A DNA stretch of 64,000 nt from Falciphora oryzae (taxonomy: Eukaryota; Ascomycota; Sordariomycetes; Magnaporthales; Magnaporthaceae). Location: NCBI GenBank assembly GCA_000733355.1, contig JNVV01000001.1, positions 2,500,219 to 2,564,218 of the forward strand, in the 5' to 3' direction. Under the pieces are notes generated by a model. That model did no database searches and had not been told where the DNA came from. It saw only the letters and a list, made by a program, of their open reading frames with translations. Both the position numbers and the translations under genes were made by a program. Shown piece by piece: positions 12,218 through 24,399 of this stretch (the first letter of the stretch is position 1; every line of letters begins with the position of its first letter).

Positions 12218-14502
12218 TGTGATGTGATAGTCGTCCAGGGGGGGCTCGAGGTGTTGTAGGTCGGTTGCCCCGTCTGAGGAGCGGAGGAGGCGATGTCTGG
12301 ACCCAGACGATAGGTCGTGTCAGTGGGCGTGTTGATAGGTGATATGAACCCGTAGATGGCACCGACGAGCACAGGGACCGAAGACGACGAATGGACGCTG
12401 CTGCGAACCTAGAAACACACAAAAACACTCACTCTTTGGCGGATCTTAGATCCAAGTCAAGGACCGTGGGTATTGACGTCCGAACGGTGGCAGGGATGAT
12501 GTGATGGGGATCGACGCTTCGATGGGTCTTGACGAAAAGCGATGTTCTTGGGGTGGGCTGATTATCGTAGCCTAGTCCCCAACACGACTTTTTCACTCCT
12601 TTTTTCCCGCGTCGTTATTATCTAGACTCAAGCAGGGACAAAAACGTATGGAAATCCAGAGAGAGGCGATGTTTTGATTGATGCGGGTTCGTTGCTTTGC
12701 AACCAGGTGGTGTGAGCCAAAATAAAGAGGACGGCAATTAAGACTGCTTGCAGTCGGCTATAGGTGGTAACCTTTTGGGTTGCCTGGTTCATCGAGACGT
12801 GGAGGAGCAACCGAAAGCAGCACCACCAAGTCGAAAGCGGGAGGAGGGTGTCTGCAGATGCGGGCCGATGACGTACGTTGGCCGGGCACTCGATATTAGC
12901 AGCGATCGACGCGCCAAGCTGGGAAGGAATTGGCTTAGACGGTCTGGTCTTTGTTTGCACTCGAGGCCCAGTTTCAAGACAGACACCGTATTGCGCAAAG
13001 CCTCGAATTTTTTTGCGATTCGCTTCGCCCTTGGTATTTTCCCTCCTCCCCATTTTCTCACAAGTGTCGACGGCGCATGCAGCAAGGCGCGGCTCCTCAG
13101 CTGCACAATGTCGAGCATCCATGCTTCACCGGCGGCGGCAGGGATTGTTTTCGACCCGCTTTGCCCCTCCCCCAAAAACTTGACGAGCGCCGCCGCAGCT
13201 TTCTTTGGCGGGGCAACAGCGTAGCGCCCGCCACAATAACCCCTCGAAAGCCGCCCGCGTCGTTGACGTGATCCAATCGAGGTCAAGGCCGCGTGAAAAC
13301 CTCGAGCTTCTGGCGACCAATCAGGCTGCGTACAACTATCGAGCCTGAACAAGTGTCTTGCATCGTCAGCAAGGGGACTTTGAAGAGGCCTCTTATCATC
13401 TTCTAGTCTAGTGCATGTGTGTAGACGTCGCGACGAAAAACAATTATTTTCCTGTCCAGTGTTTTTTTCCTGGATCTTGTCTTGTTCCTGTGTCTTTCCT
13501 GTTCTTGTATCTTTCCTATTCTTGTATTCCTACCTACGTTTTTTTTTGGCGGCGGTGCGGGCGAGAGGTGCCAACTTTTTTTTCATCGTCGACGAGACTG
13601 GTTCTCCTCTTTGTGCAAACTGAACATGAAACCCTTTGATCTGAGCTCTGTACAACCTGTATTGAGTGGAAGCCGTCATTTTGGTGCTACAGTCTCAATT
13701 CCAGTCGGGGTGGTGTGACTGCGGGAATGGTTCAAAACGACTAATATATCGCAACAGATTCAAGTGTCTCCCGCTTTCAGTACATATAGATAGGTGTTCC
13801 GATGTTTTAATGCGGTCAACGGGGCGCTTATTGCGCTGTAGGACCGTCTATGCCCGTCACTTGATTCCTGCCACGGATATTTAGAGGTCTGTTTCGAACC
13901 ATTAAGAAGTGTCGCAGCCGAATATCAGCCAGGGACGGATGCGGTATCAAAAGCAGAATGATTGCAATGTGGAGCGACTTTGCGATCAAGTGGATGCTTC
14001 GGCGCCAAATTATTGCGAAGAGATATGTGACCATGTGAATGTTGGTGGAAAGGGTTGTTCTTGATGGCTGGCTGGTAAACAAGATAAACGTTTCGTCGAG
14101 AGAATGGATGTTGCTCTCGGGTGCAACACAGCAACTTCGCTGAACAATATGCGACTGCCCTGGAAGCAGGTCATCCTGGAATATGTACCTGGAGCGCAAC
14201 CTTTGGGCCCGTTGGTGCATTATAGTCTCCAGGACCGAGCGGTGGCCACGGCTGAAGTCCAGTTTGGAGGATGGCGACCAGGCGCACCCACCAGCCACGA
14301 ATGGGACCACCCGTCCGACCAGCCTTTCCACAGCCTGCGTACATCAATATGTCACAGGCTTCGTTGCTGGATCTGAATGGGGTGTCCAGGGTGCATGGCG
14401 GCAGGGTTCTCGGGAGTTTCGAGCTGCAATCGACGGGTGCGGGGCCGACAGAAATGAGCAGCCCTCCGAGATATTCGCGCATGCCTGCGCCAAAGGGCAT
14501 GT
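12218..14502. other. Intergenic region between NCE102-like and MIM2-like genes
   Basis: Both flanking genes are on the minus strand, so this holds the promoter and leader of the NCE102-like gene (near 12218) and the 3' region of the MIM2-like gene (near 14500). Short frames occur but none is convincing. No RNA gene or repeat element was seen. Confidence 0.5.
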
Positions 14503-14906
14503 TCATAACGACGATGCTGCCTCAACGGCTCCGGCTGCCTGGAAGGCCTTCTTGTTCGTCCACCTAACCTCGACGTTGTGCACCCATTCCATGTATCTAG
14601 CCCAGCCTGGATCGAAACATCGGTTAGCGAAATCGTAGGCTGTTAGTTGAGGGTTTGTGTTGGGCATTGAGATGGTTCCGCACTCCAGTAGGCAAACTTG
14701 CGCCCAAAGTATTTCCCAGCAAACGGTATCAGAACCATGGTGAGCATCAGCTGCAGCTGCTCCAGGCTCGCTTCCCATTCCCTCTGAGCGTCCGAGTCTG
14801 CCTCGGAGCTGAGGAGCCCGGTGGATATCGACGGCAGCGAATCGAGGTCGTCGTTGTCTGATGATGGCAGATCGTCATGCATGACGAATGAATCCGAGGC
14901 CGACAT
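14503..14906 (-). CDS. mim2: MIM2-like mitochondrial outer-membrane import protein, 108 aa
   Basis: Two exons, 14906-14684 and 14606-14503. The intron has donor GTGCGG, a CTAAC-type branch site and acceptor CCAG, and the phase-1 join restores a single frame. The product has an acidic, Ser/Asp-rich N-terminus (about 45 residues), then a W-x-x-S-L-x-Q-L segment and one hydrophobic helix (about residues 52-65, LMLTMVLIPFAGKYFGR). After that comes an aromatic stretch (FAYWSWARYMEW) and a short tail. This order matches the fungal Mim2 family, the small partner of Mim1 in the mitochondrial import (MIM) complex, which inserts alpha-helical proteins into the outer membrane. The aromatic block crosses the splice junction, which supports the intron. 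It is divergent from eIF2-beta, with 760 bases between start codons. The family assignment is from memory of the motif. Confidence 0.78.
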
Positions 14907-15665
14907 CGCGGGCTACTCGATCGGGTGTGCGCGACGCGAGGCACGGGATCGAGGGTGCTCCGATTTCTGGCCGACGTGGGGTGGCTCGTTTGGCTGGACC
15001 TGGATGCCCTCGAAGATTGGAGCACATGAAATTGGTGGACAAGCGCCGCGTCTGGAGGCTTAAACCGCGCAGATATCAGGGCGCCAGACGCGGGTGACGG
15101 ACGATGCTGCTCAACTCGTCGGCGACCAAGGCAGCGGGACCGCAGCGCAATGGATGACGGGATCCCAGGTCTGGGGAGCTCCGACTGGCCCACTGTTTCC
15201 GGGCCCACATCGGGCCGAGCAAGCGAGTGAGAGAGGCCATGGCTCCGCCCAGGTCATGTGATACAGCAGGTGCGTGAGCATTTGGACGGATTCCCTCGAG
15301 ATTCCATCGACGTCTTCTGAGTCATCTGGAGGCGAACTGCTGGGGGCAAATCCAAAGTCAAAGATCCTGGAAACGACCTGGCCGGGCCCCATTTTCACTG
15401 ACGACACGACGGCTTGACTGTCCGAAAGAGGGGGGAGCAGACGAGCCTCGCCAGCAGCACGCACTCCAACAGCGGAGATCAGGAGACCAGCACCACACAG
15501 CCCAACCAAATCAGCACAGAAGATTCCACCACGTCATTTTGACGAGCAGCCACCTATCACTCGTAATAGATCCCACCGCCGAGCTCTGCTTGCCGTCGAG
15601 TTCGTTTTCTTCTGCAACACCAAACCGCCTGGACAGCTGCGTGCAGCACCAAAATAAGCTGCAGC
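14907..15665. promoter_or_regulatory. Divergent promoter region, MIM2-like / eIF2-beta
   Basis: 759 bases between the start codons of two head-to-head genes. It must hold both promoters and leaders. I recognise no specific transcription-factor site. Reading frames inside it are not convincing. Confidence 0.5.
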
Positions 15666-17285
15666 ATGGATTCCGACGAGGTCAGTCATACCCCCCGGCC
15701 GGGCGTTGTAAGCCCTCGCGCCGGCAGCCCCCTCTGCCGCGAAACGGCCAACCCAGATTCGCCAAATTCGTGCGGGCAGCCCCTCCCGCCTTCCCCTAGC
15801 ACCCGCCACACACAACTGGCACCCCACCACATTTCAATGACTGCTCAGTGAGCAACCTGACCTTGGTCCTTTGTGCGTGCCTGTGCCACTGTCCATATCT
15901 GCCATTGCGCCGCTGGACATCGCACCTTTTGTTCTTTTGTCCCTTCTTATCCCTGCAGGCCTTATTTCCCCCGGCAAACGCCCCGCACGGGCATTTGATG
16001 GACGTATACCCAATCTTGGTGGAGAGGCAACGAGGAGCAGAAAAAAGCGAATGCAAAGCAAAAAATAGCGAGCAACCCGCTAACTTTCGCTGGCCACCAA
16101 GCAGACCCAACTCCCCGAGCGCAAGGCCCGCAAGTCCGTCGCCTTCACGGAAGAGAAGCTGGTCGTTGACGCAGAGGGCAAAGTGACCAAGATGTCATCG
16201 CCAAACGACGACACCAAGGACACGGCGCAGTCCCACACGCCTCGTACGCCGCCGCTCTCCGCCGCCCTTGGTGCATTTACTGATGCATCGAATCAAGTTC
16301 CCGCCGACGATGCCGCCACCCCCGCGGCCCCCGAGGATGATGGACTGGACCTCACCCTGAAGAAGAAGAAGAAGAAGCCCAAGAAGACGGAGGATGAAGA
16401 GGGCGGTGAGGATGCCGGTGGAGACGACGCCGCGGCTGACGACGGCGGCCTCGATCTGACGCTGAAGAAGAAAAAGAAGAAGAAGATCCCCAAGGACGGC
16501 GAGGACGACTTTGCTGCCAGGCTCAAGGCCGTCAACCTGGAGGACAAGGAGGGCGAGGAGGCCGCCGAGGAGCAGGCCCCCGCTGTCGACGAGGGCGACA
16601 TGGACGCCGGCACGGGCATTTGGCAGCACGACGCGACCCAGACGATCCCCTACGAGCTGCTGCTGAAGCGTTTCTACAAGCTTCTGGAGGAGAAGAACCC
16701 GGACCACGCGACGAGCGGAACCCGCAGCTACAAGATCCCGCCCCCGCAATGTATGCGCGAAGGGAACAAGAAGACCATCTTCGCCAACCTTGCAGACATC
16801 TGCAAGCGCATGAAGCGTACCGAGGAGCACGTGACGCAGTATCTGTTTGCCGAGTTGGGAACATCGGGTTCGACCACGGGCGGCAAGGCCCTGGTTATCA
16901 AGGGTCGTTTCCAGCAGAAGCAGCTTGAGAACGTGCTGCGAAAATACATCAGTGAGTTACGGCTTCTTGCCTCGCCGGCATCCCGACCACGCAATTATCG
17001 CTTCACTGCTGACCACCCGATCCCTCCATTAGTCGAGTATGTTACCTGCAAGACCTGCCGATCGCCCGACACGGAGCTCAACAAGGGAGAAAACCGACTG
17101 TACGTGACCTGCCTGGAATGGGTTTCCCGACTTTCTTCCCGTACGAGACTGTCATCTCCCTACTGACACCGGCGCACAGGTACTTCATCACGTGCAACTC
17201 ATGTGGTTCTCGTCGTTCCGTCACAGCAATCAAGACTGGTTTCTCGGCACAGATTGGCAAGAGAAAGAAGATGCTTAAGGGCTAA
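15666..17285 (+). CDS. SUI3: Translation initiation factor eIF2 beta subunit, 344 aa
   Basis: Beta subunit of eIF2, the GTPase that delivers initiator tRNA to the 40S ribosome. Four exons: 15666-15680, 16105-16951, 17033-17099 and 17180-17285, with donors GTCAGT, GTGAGT and GTACGT. The first coding exon is only five codons (MDSDE), followed by a 424-nt intron. This start is chosen because the frame upstream of the internal ATG at 16192 encodes RKARKSVAF, typical of fungal eIF2-beta. The N-terminal half has two lysine blocks, each preceded by LDLTL, which in this family bind eIF5 and eIF2B. The C-terminal half is the eIF2-beta/eIF5 fold with a C4 zinc ribbon (C293, C296, C315, C318), whose second pair lies after the last intron. 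The final residues [11 protein letters not shown] are family-typical. The exact acceptor of intron 1 could shift by one codon (two AGs three bases apart). Confidence 0.96.
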
Positions 17286-17946
17286 ATGCTCGCTTCTCGC
17301 GTGCTGCGTCATGGCTGGCGAGAGTCGCTTATGCACGGCACCAGCGCACCAGGGCGGCATCACGTCGGGGCTATGTCTTCATACCACTCCGGATCGACCG
17401 GTGTGTTTTTTTGCGGGGGAAAAAAAAATCTTGTTTCTTCTCACGCCCGGATAGACAATGGAAGACTCTTGCGACGTTCGATGCGGCCGACCGGACTTCT
17501 TGAGATCACGCCGCATGGACTCCTCACAAAGCCACGATGCTTCAAAGGTCAGTAACGACCCTGAGGGGGTTGCATCTGATGTAGGGAACCGCTGTTGGGG
17601 CAGATTGTGGTTGGTAGCCATTGATATCCACAGCGGCATGGGCTCGTTTTAACTTAAGGTAGGGTCTGGGCGGGCAAGTAAAAAGGCGAGACGCATGACT
17701 TGATACAGACCGTGTTGTTGGGCCCACGCCTCGTACACGTGGGTCTTTGATCGGCACCCTGAAGGCTCCGTTTTCTTCATTTTCCTAAGCGAGAGGAGGC
17801 CTCCCCGCCGTCTAGGCCTTCAGCATGGACTTTCAATTTCTTAGTTGTTATTGTTGTTGTTGTTGTTGTTGTTGTTAAGTGACGGATCGACCACTTCATA
17901 TCTCTGGACCAGCGCCGTTTTTCCTCGCACCGTGTGAGGGACAACC
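17286..17946. other. Intergenic, 3' end of eIF2-beta and promoter of the FAD oxidoreductase
   Basis: Tandem plus-strand genes flank 661 bases. The first part is probably eIF2-beta 3' untranslated sequence. A GTT microsatellite lies about 70 bases before the next start codon. No other feature was recognised. Confidence 0.5.
17850..17876. repeat. TTG/GTT trinucleotide microsatellite
   Basis: About nine tandem TTG units, ending 70 bases upstream of the FAD oxidoreductase start codon, so probably within its promoter or leader. Confidence 0.93.
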
Positions 17947-19904
17947 ATGGCTGCAACGACACCGGAGCACTCCGCCGTAGCGAACGGGAATCACGATGGC
18001 GAGCATGAACCGCCTGCTATCTGCGCCGGCCTGCCGTGCCCAAACGCGACGCTGTCGCCTTGGCTGAAGGAGCCCTCAAAGCGCCTGTTCGGCCATCAGA
18101 GCACGGCCGAGCTACCTAGCAGTGCCGACGTGGTCATTGTCGGCAGCGGCATCACGGGCGCGTTCGCGGCGCATTTCCTCAAGGCCGGCGCGGCCAAGGG
18201 CCAGAGCGTCGTCATGCTCGAGGCCAGGGAGGCTTGCTGGGGCGCCTCGGGACGGGTGAGTGAAAAGTAGGGCGAAGTAAAGAGCGAGATTCAAGCATGT
18301 CATAATGACGAATTCTTACAAACGCTTATATACACCCCCCCCTCCCACTGGGCGTGTATCGTCTCCTTACCATCCAGAGTATCGGCGTCTTCGAGCCGAG
18401 GCTGTTCGCCAACACGATGGAGGGGGCGGCGTTCGAGGCCGAGAACTTCCGGCTCGTGCGGGACATTGTGCGCGTGGCGGGCATCCCGTGCGACTGGGTC
18501 GACAGCACGTGCCTGTACGCCAACAACGACCCCATGACCAGCTTCGGCGAGGCCATGGTCGTCGAGATCGCGGAGCGCTTCCCCGCCCTGAGCGACCTGA
18601 TCGGGCTCAAGCGGCTCAAAGCCTCCGCAACCGAGGCGGACGGGGACGGCTCGGGTGGGGAAGGAGGAGAAGAAGAAGAAGAAGAAGAAGAAGCGGAGAA
18701 GAGGCTGGTGGAGGCGATCAGGGCGCGGCTCCGGCGCGTGGGCGTCGACACGGCCGACGGCTGCATCACGCTGCCCAACGCGGCGTCCATCGACCCCTAC
18801 AAGATGGTCACGTGGCTGCTGGAGCGCCTGCTGGACCAGTTCGAGACGGACGGGTTCGCCCTGCACACCAACACCCCCGTGACGGCGCTGGCCCCCGGCG
18901 GCGGGGCTCGCGGCGGCGGCGGGTGGACGCTGACGACGCCCCGCGGCGAGATCCGGGCGCCCAAGGTCCTCCTGGCCACCAACGGGTACACGTCGGCGCT
19001 GCTGCCCGCGTTCGCGGACCTGATCGCGCCCGTCAGGGGCCAGGCCCGGGCGCTGGTGCCCAAGCCCAACGACGCGACCGCCGCCGGCTCCCCCCGCATC
19101 GACCTGCAGCGGTGCGCGTACAACCTCCTCGCCGACGATGGCATGCACGAGGAGTACGTCATGCAGCGGCCGCTCAGTACCACCGGCGGCGGCGAGCTCC
19201 TCGTCGGCGGGGCGCGCCACCTGGCCCCGGGCCAGGGCGTGGGCGAGTGGCGCGACGACGCGGCCGACCCGGACGTCACGGCCGCGCTGCAGGGCCTGCT
19301 GCGGCAGGTCGTGGATGCCAACGACGACGGAAAGGGGGCGGAGTTCGGCGACGGCGCCGCAACGGCCCTCGACTGGACGGGAATCATGGGCTACTCGCGC
19401 GACCGCATGCCCTGGGTCGGCCGCGTGCCCGAGTCGCACGGCGGCGGCGCGGGCCTGTTCCTCTGCGCCGCCTACACGGGCCGCGGCCTGACGCTGGCGC
19501 CGCTGTGCGCCAAGTGGGTGGTCCGCGACATGATGGTGGCGGCCGGCGAGACGGCAGCAGCGGCATCGACGTCGACGGCGACAGCGACGCCGGCAGAAAC
19601 GCCGGCGGCGGGCGGGCACTACTACGACGCCGACGACACGCCCATGAGCCACATGCCCGCCGCCTACCGCATCGACCTGCCCGGGCGGCTCGAGACCGTG
19701 GTGGACGAGTGGCCCGACGTCGCGGCCATCGAGGAGGGCGGCGGCCCGCTGTTGCTACGGACCATCATCAACAAGATCATGAACAAGTGGTGCGGGTACG
19801 GGGACCGCTATGGCGACGTGCCGTCCAAGCTCGGCGTCCACGGTACTCTGCGCACGACCCAGCAGGCATATGCTGAGTTGGTTGATGGGCACGATAAGAA
19901 GTGA
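17947..19904 (+). CDS. FAD-dependent oxidoreductase (DAO family), 611 aa
   Basis: Two exons, 17947-18255 and 18378-19904. The 122-nt intron (donor GTGAGT, acceptor CCAG) joins in phase 0. The N-terminus is about 60 polar residues, then an FAD-binding Rossmann motif VVIVGSGITG (about 62-71) and the E-A-R-E end of the second strand. The C-terminal half holds a substrate domain and a second FAD-contact region, GIMGYSRDRMPWVGR, then FLCAAYTGRGLTLAP. This is the D-amino acid oxidase-like (DAO) fold that oxidises amines or amino acids; the substrate cannot be told. Oddities: fungal relatives usually read GR-NGGH right after the GASGR segment, but here the second exon gives SIGVFEP. There is also an acidic insertion of eight glutamates encoded by a GAA repeat near 18669-18694. 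The downstream gene (PNGase A-type) is convergent, 285 bases away. Confidence 0.88.
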
Positions 19905-20189
19905 GCGCGAGCGCAAGCAGAGCCGGCATTTGGATCGATAGTCTTAGGCATTCATTTTTGCGGCGAATCAGTGAGAAATATGAACGTATATCGAGCAGCC
20001 GCAATATTAACTTGTTGGTGACAGGAAGCGATGATTCTGACATATTCTTGTAGAATTACAAACAAGGAAGGTTTGTGGAATCCACCCACGACTATGGCCT
20101 CCTATTGAAACCAAGAGCCAGGGTGAGTCGGAAAAACACGTGGGCCAGAAACCACAGGTTGATCGTAGAAGAGGGCTGTTCCAGTGCTC

Positions 20190-22891
20190 TCATCTCAGGC
20201 CCCTACCGATGAACGGCCCAAACCTGGCAATGGCGAACTCGCCGAAAACATGGTCTTGGGGCCCGTCCCCAGACACGGCGGCAGCGCCACCGGGCTGCTC
20301 GTTATCCCCACCAGCGGCAGCCGGCGGCGTCATGACAACCTGCTCGCCCGCAGGTCTGAACGCGCCGTCCTCGTCCTCGTCCTCATCGTTGCCCTCGCCG
20401 CCGTCGCCAGACGCGCGATCGACACGAGCAGCCACAACAACGCCCCCGAGGGCCGAGTCCGAGACGGACACCCTGTCGCGGACGACGTCGTTGCCGTCGG
20501 TGCTGATGTTCCTAAAGTACAGCATCACGTCCGGCTGGGAGCCGACCCCGCTGCCGCCGCCCGGCGAGGCGAGGTCCGGGTAGCGCTCGAAGTTGCCGCC
20601 GAACGCAAACGCCTGCGCTGTGCGGCCCGAGCCCGACGTGGAGCGCTTGTCGGCCGACTGGCGGAACGTGGCGACCCCCAGCCGCGACGTCGACAGGACG
20701 CTCGCCGCGTAGACGCCGTGGGCCGCCGTGCCGAAGGCCTCGAGCCCGTCCGGGTACACGGCCGCGCCCGACGTCTGCAGCACGAGGCCCTGGTCGAGGC
20801 GCGCGCTGAGCATCAGGGCGCCCGCGCTGTCCGTCACCGTCTGCATGTTGACGCCGAGCGGGTAGTGGTAGTCGTGGCCGTATGTCGAAGTCTTGTTGGC
20901 CGAGGCCGTGTCGGAGCCCGTGACGTTGAAGTCGACAAGCTGGCCCTGGCCGTATCCCGTCACGTTGCTTTGCGCGACAAACGACAGTCTTTGCCGCCAG
21001 GTGCTCGTCGTGGTCGAGCGCTTTGTCACCACCGTCGATGTTACCGTGAAGTCGCGCTGCACGTCTATAGAGAACGTAAGACTCTGGTTCGCTCCCCGGA
21101 CATCCTGGAACAAGCGGTGCGAAATGGTAATGGTAGGATCCAGCCCCCGGACTTCAGGGGCGGTGCCTGTCGTCACGGAGCCCGGCTCGTCCAGCCAGAC
21201 AAATATCTTTCCGGTTATTGGCCACTATTTGATATCGTTTGTGAGGATTAGCTATCTGGCCCCGCGATATAGGCTTGTCCTATAAGTGGAAAAAGGGACC
21301 CGACTTACGTTCGAGTTCACTTTATTTGTCAGGCTTGCCTTCGTTCCGCCGTCGTCCTGCAGGCCCGACACGACAAACGAGATGGAGTGAGGCTTCCCGT
21401 CGCAGAGCAGGGGCAGCCACGGCGTGATGTCAATCTCGTGCTCGCGCATGTCAAAGGCCTGCAGGCCCACGACGGGCCGGTGGAGGCTGGGCACGACGCC
21501 GCCGGTGAAGATGACGGGGAACGGCCAGGTGATTCCCGCGAGCTTGTGGTCGATAAGAGCCTGAATCTCGCGGAAGGGACTGTAGCCGTAGGCCATGCCG
21601 ACCGTGTCGTTGAAGGACGCGACGTCACTCTCGAGGAAGTTGGACCACCAGAACTCCTCGGCCGCCTGGCCGCAGGCCGAGACGGACAGCACGGCGCGGT
21701 TGGCGTTGCGCGGGAAGGCCGCGGCCGTGGCCCGGGCATCCTGATCTGGCACGACGAAGACGCTGACCGGATTGACGGCCTGGCTGCCGTTGCGGCCCGT
21801 GATGGGGATGATGAGGTCCGCGGGGGCCGCTGCGGCCGTCCTCGCGTCGCTCCTGAAGAAGGTGGCCGTCAGGGTGGCGTTGAAGGTGCCGTTGTAGGTG
21901 TCGTCTATCAGGTTCCCGAGATCGAAGATGACGGTCTGGGGCGTCTTCCAGAAGGAAAGGTATGGCGTCATGTCCTTGTGGTACTCCCAGCGGATCCCCG
22001 GGGGAGCCACGGGCTCGGCCGTTGATGTGCGCCAGACCTCGGTGTCGTTGAGGTACATGATGGCCAACCTGTCGAACTGCCTACCTTCTGACACGACGCT
22101 AGGGAATTAGATGAAGTGTTAGATAGGTGCTTTTTTAGGCCGGGGATTGAAGACCTGTCTCGTGGGTTCATTTTGTTTTGAGAAGTAGCTCATAAGGGGC
22201 GGAACTCACGTGAAGTTCGTGGCGACTCTGTTGAAATCACAAGTGGGCGGCGAGTAGTTGCCTATAAGGCAAAACAAAGGAACGGTTATTATTATCTAAA
22301 CACGCCTCATCTCACATGTGAAATAGGTAGGGAGCGGGAAAAAAAAGGGGGGGACATACCAACAAAGGGCTGGCCGTAGCTGCGCGCAAATACATGGTCC
22401 ATCAGCACCACGCTGCAGCTCCCCGAGGCCGTCGGATCCCGGCCGGCGGAGTCGCCGCCGTTATCATCGACCTTGGGCATCAGGACAGGCTGCTCGACCT
22501 GCAGGCACTCGACGACGCGCCGGCGGCGCGCCGGCGGGAACGGGAACGGGTTGAACTGCCGCCCCTGCAGGGCCATGCGCAGCTGCCCAACGACGCCGTT
22601 TCGCCGAGCGTCGTCGTCGAGCTTGGCCGGCGACGACGACCACGACCACGACGCCGCCGCCCAGCCCTCGAAGTAGCCACCAGACCCGGCGCCGACGGCT
22701 GGGAGCCGCAGCGTGAAAAGGCCGACGGCTGCCAGGATCAGGAGGAGGGGGGCCAGAGGGCGACGTCGGCGGCGGCGGCGCCACGGGCACGGATGGTTGT
22801 CATCCTGGGGGCCGTTGCTTGCGGCGGGCATCGTCGGCCGCCCCTTGGGGTCGATGATGGCTTCCGACGGCATCTCCGAAGGCGAATCCAT
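20190..22891 (-). CDS. PNGase A-type peptide-N-glycosidase, membrane anchored, 802 aa
   Basis: Four exons: 22891-22360, 22261-22210, 22098-21309 and 21224-20190. Donors are GTATGT, GTGAGT and GTAAGT; phases 1, 2 and 0 all close. The N-terminus is cytosolic and basic (a run of seven arginines), followed by one hydrophobic segment (LAPLLLILAAVGLFTL), so a type II signal anchor is likely. The lumenal or extracellular part matches the peptide N-acetyl-beta-glucosaminyl asparagine amidase A family, with landmarks such as FDRLAIMYLNDTEVWRTSTAEP and YSPFREIQALID. It contains many N-x-S/T sequons. Enzymes of this family remove N-glycans from glycopeptides. The substrate in this fungus is unknown. The C-terminal 60 residues are acidic and Gly/Pro-rich. 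The start ATG (AACATGG) is in good context. The tail-to-tail neighbour is the FAD oxidoreductase. Confidence 0.86.
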
Positions 22892-24399
22892 GTTTTCTTC
22901 ACAAAAACCAGGTCTCAGGTAGATTATCAGGTACAGAGCTGAAAAATACTCGAATAAGTAGACTGAAAAAAGAGCCAGGGGCAGCAGCCCTCGATAAGAG
23001 CTCAGAGGGGCTTGAAGAGGTACCCAGGTAACCTGGCGAGAGTCAGGGGACCAAGACAGCACAAGGAGCCCAGGACCAAGGTGATGCTGATAGCCGAACC
23101 CGCCTTGCGCAAGCCGAGGCGTCACCTACGGCCCATGCCATGCACATCCAGCGCCGGCTTTTGTGTACCTGGATGTGCCGGGGCTCAAAATGATGGAGGG
23201 TTGGGATTGATGGTCAACAGCGGGTTGCACGGACAACTAACCGCAGTTGGCAGGCAGAGAAAGTTCCAGCGGCCACTGCGACAGGGGAGCAGTTTCCCCT
23301 CACTGGATGAATTGATTTCGCAATGGCAACAGCACTAATCGTGCCTGATACCTGCCTCCATTTCACTAGGTATACATCATACATCATGGGCATCAATATC
23401 CATCATAATGAGGCAGCAATTTAGCCAATGTGCCATTGCCGCGGTGGACGCGTTGCCCGACGCCGGCAGTCTGTCTGAGCACCTATCTCTCCATCTTCTC
23501 CAGACACGCGGTCGACATCTGAGGGTGCAGTGCAGTATCATCAAATTTAAACGAACTTAACAGACGAGCCGGGGGAAAAAAAAAAAAAAAGTAACAAAGC
23601 CTCGTTCCAACCGCACATCTGACATCACGCTGGGAAATCTACCACCTAAGCAAGCAACGGCCCATTTGCGCTTGGGCTCGTGGGTATAGATGAAATAAAA
23701 GCCATAAAAGAGCAGGGCGCTCCCTCTCGTCAAGCGAGTGCCCTATTCGCCTAGAAACGCCTGCCACCATCTTTGATCCCATCCATGCCATCCGTGTTAT
23801 CTAGTGTCCATTTCCGTCCTTGTAAGAATGCCAGCGTGTTGATTGTTACACCGCGCCACTCTCGAATCGCGCGCGTATTTTTTTTTTCCTGTTTCCATTT
23901 TCCTTTTTTTTCCCATTAGAATCCTTTCCGGCCTTTGTTTGAAGTCTTGCCTTCAACATCTCGTCTCAAGTGTCGAGGAACGGAGGAAGGGGGACCAAGC
24001 CGGCAGCTAACCTTGCCCGTCAAAACGGGTAACACGGTCTGGGAACAAAGCCGAGCGACAGCTTAAGGCTATACCAAAAAAAAAAAAAAAAAAAAAAAAA
24101 AGCTGACAAGGGGAAGAATGATATTGTGTCGCAGTTCTAGGGAGCGCTTGGCAAATTGTTGACGAATCCGAGGGGAAGCACAAAAGGGAATGGGGGAAAA
24201 GGAAAAAGGTCAAATAAAAGGCAAGGTGAAGATGCCCGTCAACGGTGTTGAGCGCCCTGAGACCTGAATTGCCGTCATCGAGGCAAAGATAATCAGGGGA
24301 GCGATATCGGAGCTTGGGAGGACCTCGCAGAAAAGGGGAGGAAAACGTGTCCTGGGGAAGGGTGCGGCCCGATGCCACGAAACAATAAAATATCAAAAC
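22892..24399. other. Intergenic, PNGase A-type promoter and SNF1 3' region
   Basis: 1.5 kb between two minus-strand genes. The side near 22892 is the promoter of the PNGase A-type gene. The side near 24399 is SNF1 3' untranslated sequence and contains a long A tract. No coding sequence or RNA gene was recognised. Confidence 0.5.
24076..24101. repeat. Poly(A) tract, 26 bases
   Basis: Uninterrupted A run downstream of SNF1. On the gene strand it is a T run in the 3' flank. Confidence 0.95.

Noticed and set aside
13828..14331. 167-codon minus-strand frame downstream of the MIM2-like gene with a hydrophobic stretch
   Set aside because: No recognisable domain, AT-rich composition and position fit 3' untranslated sequence better than a gene.
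18305..19876. Long Arg/Gly-rich frame of more than 500 codons overlapping the FAD oxidoreductase
   Set aside because: It is the shifted frame of a GC-rich gene; its composition is extreme and it lacks any domain, while the other frame matches a known family throughout.
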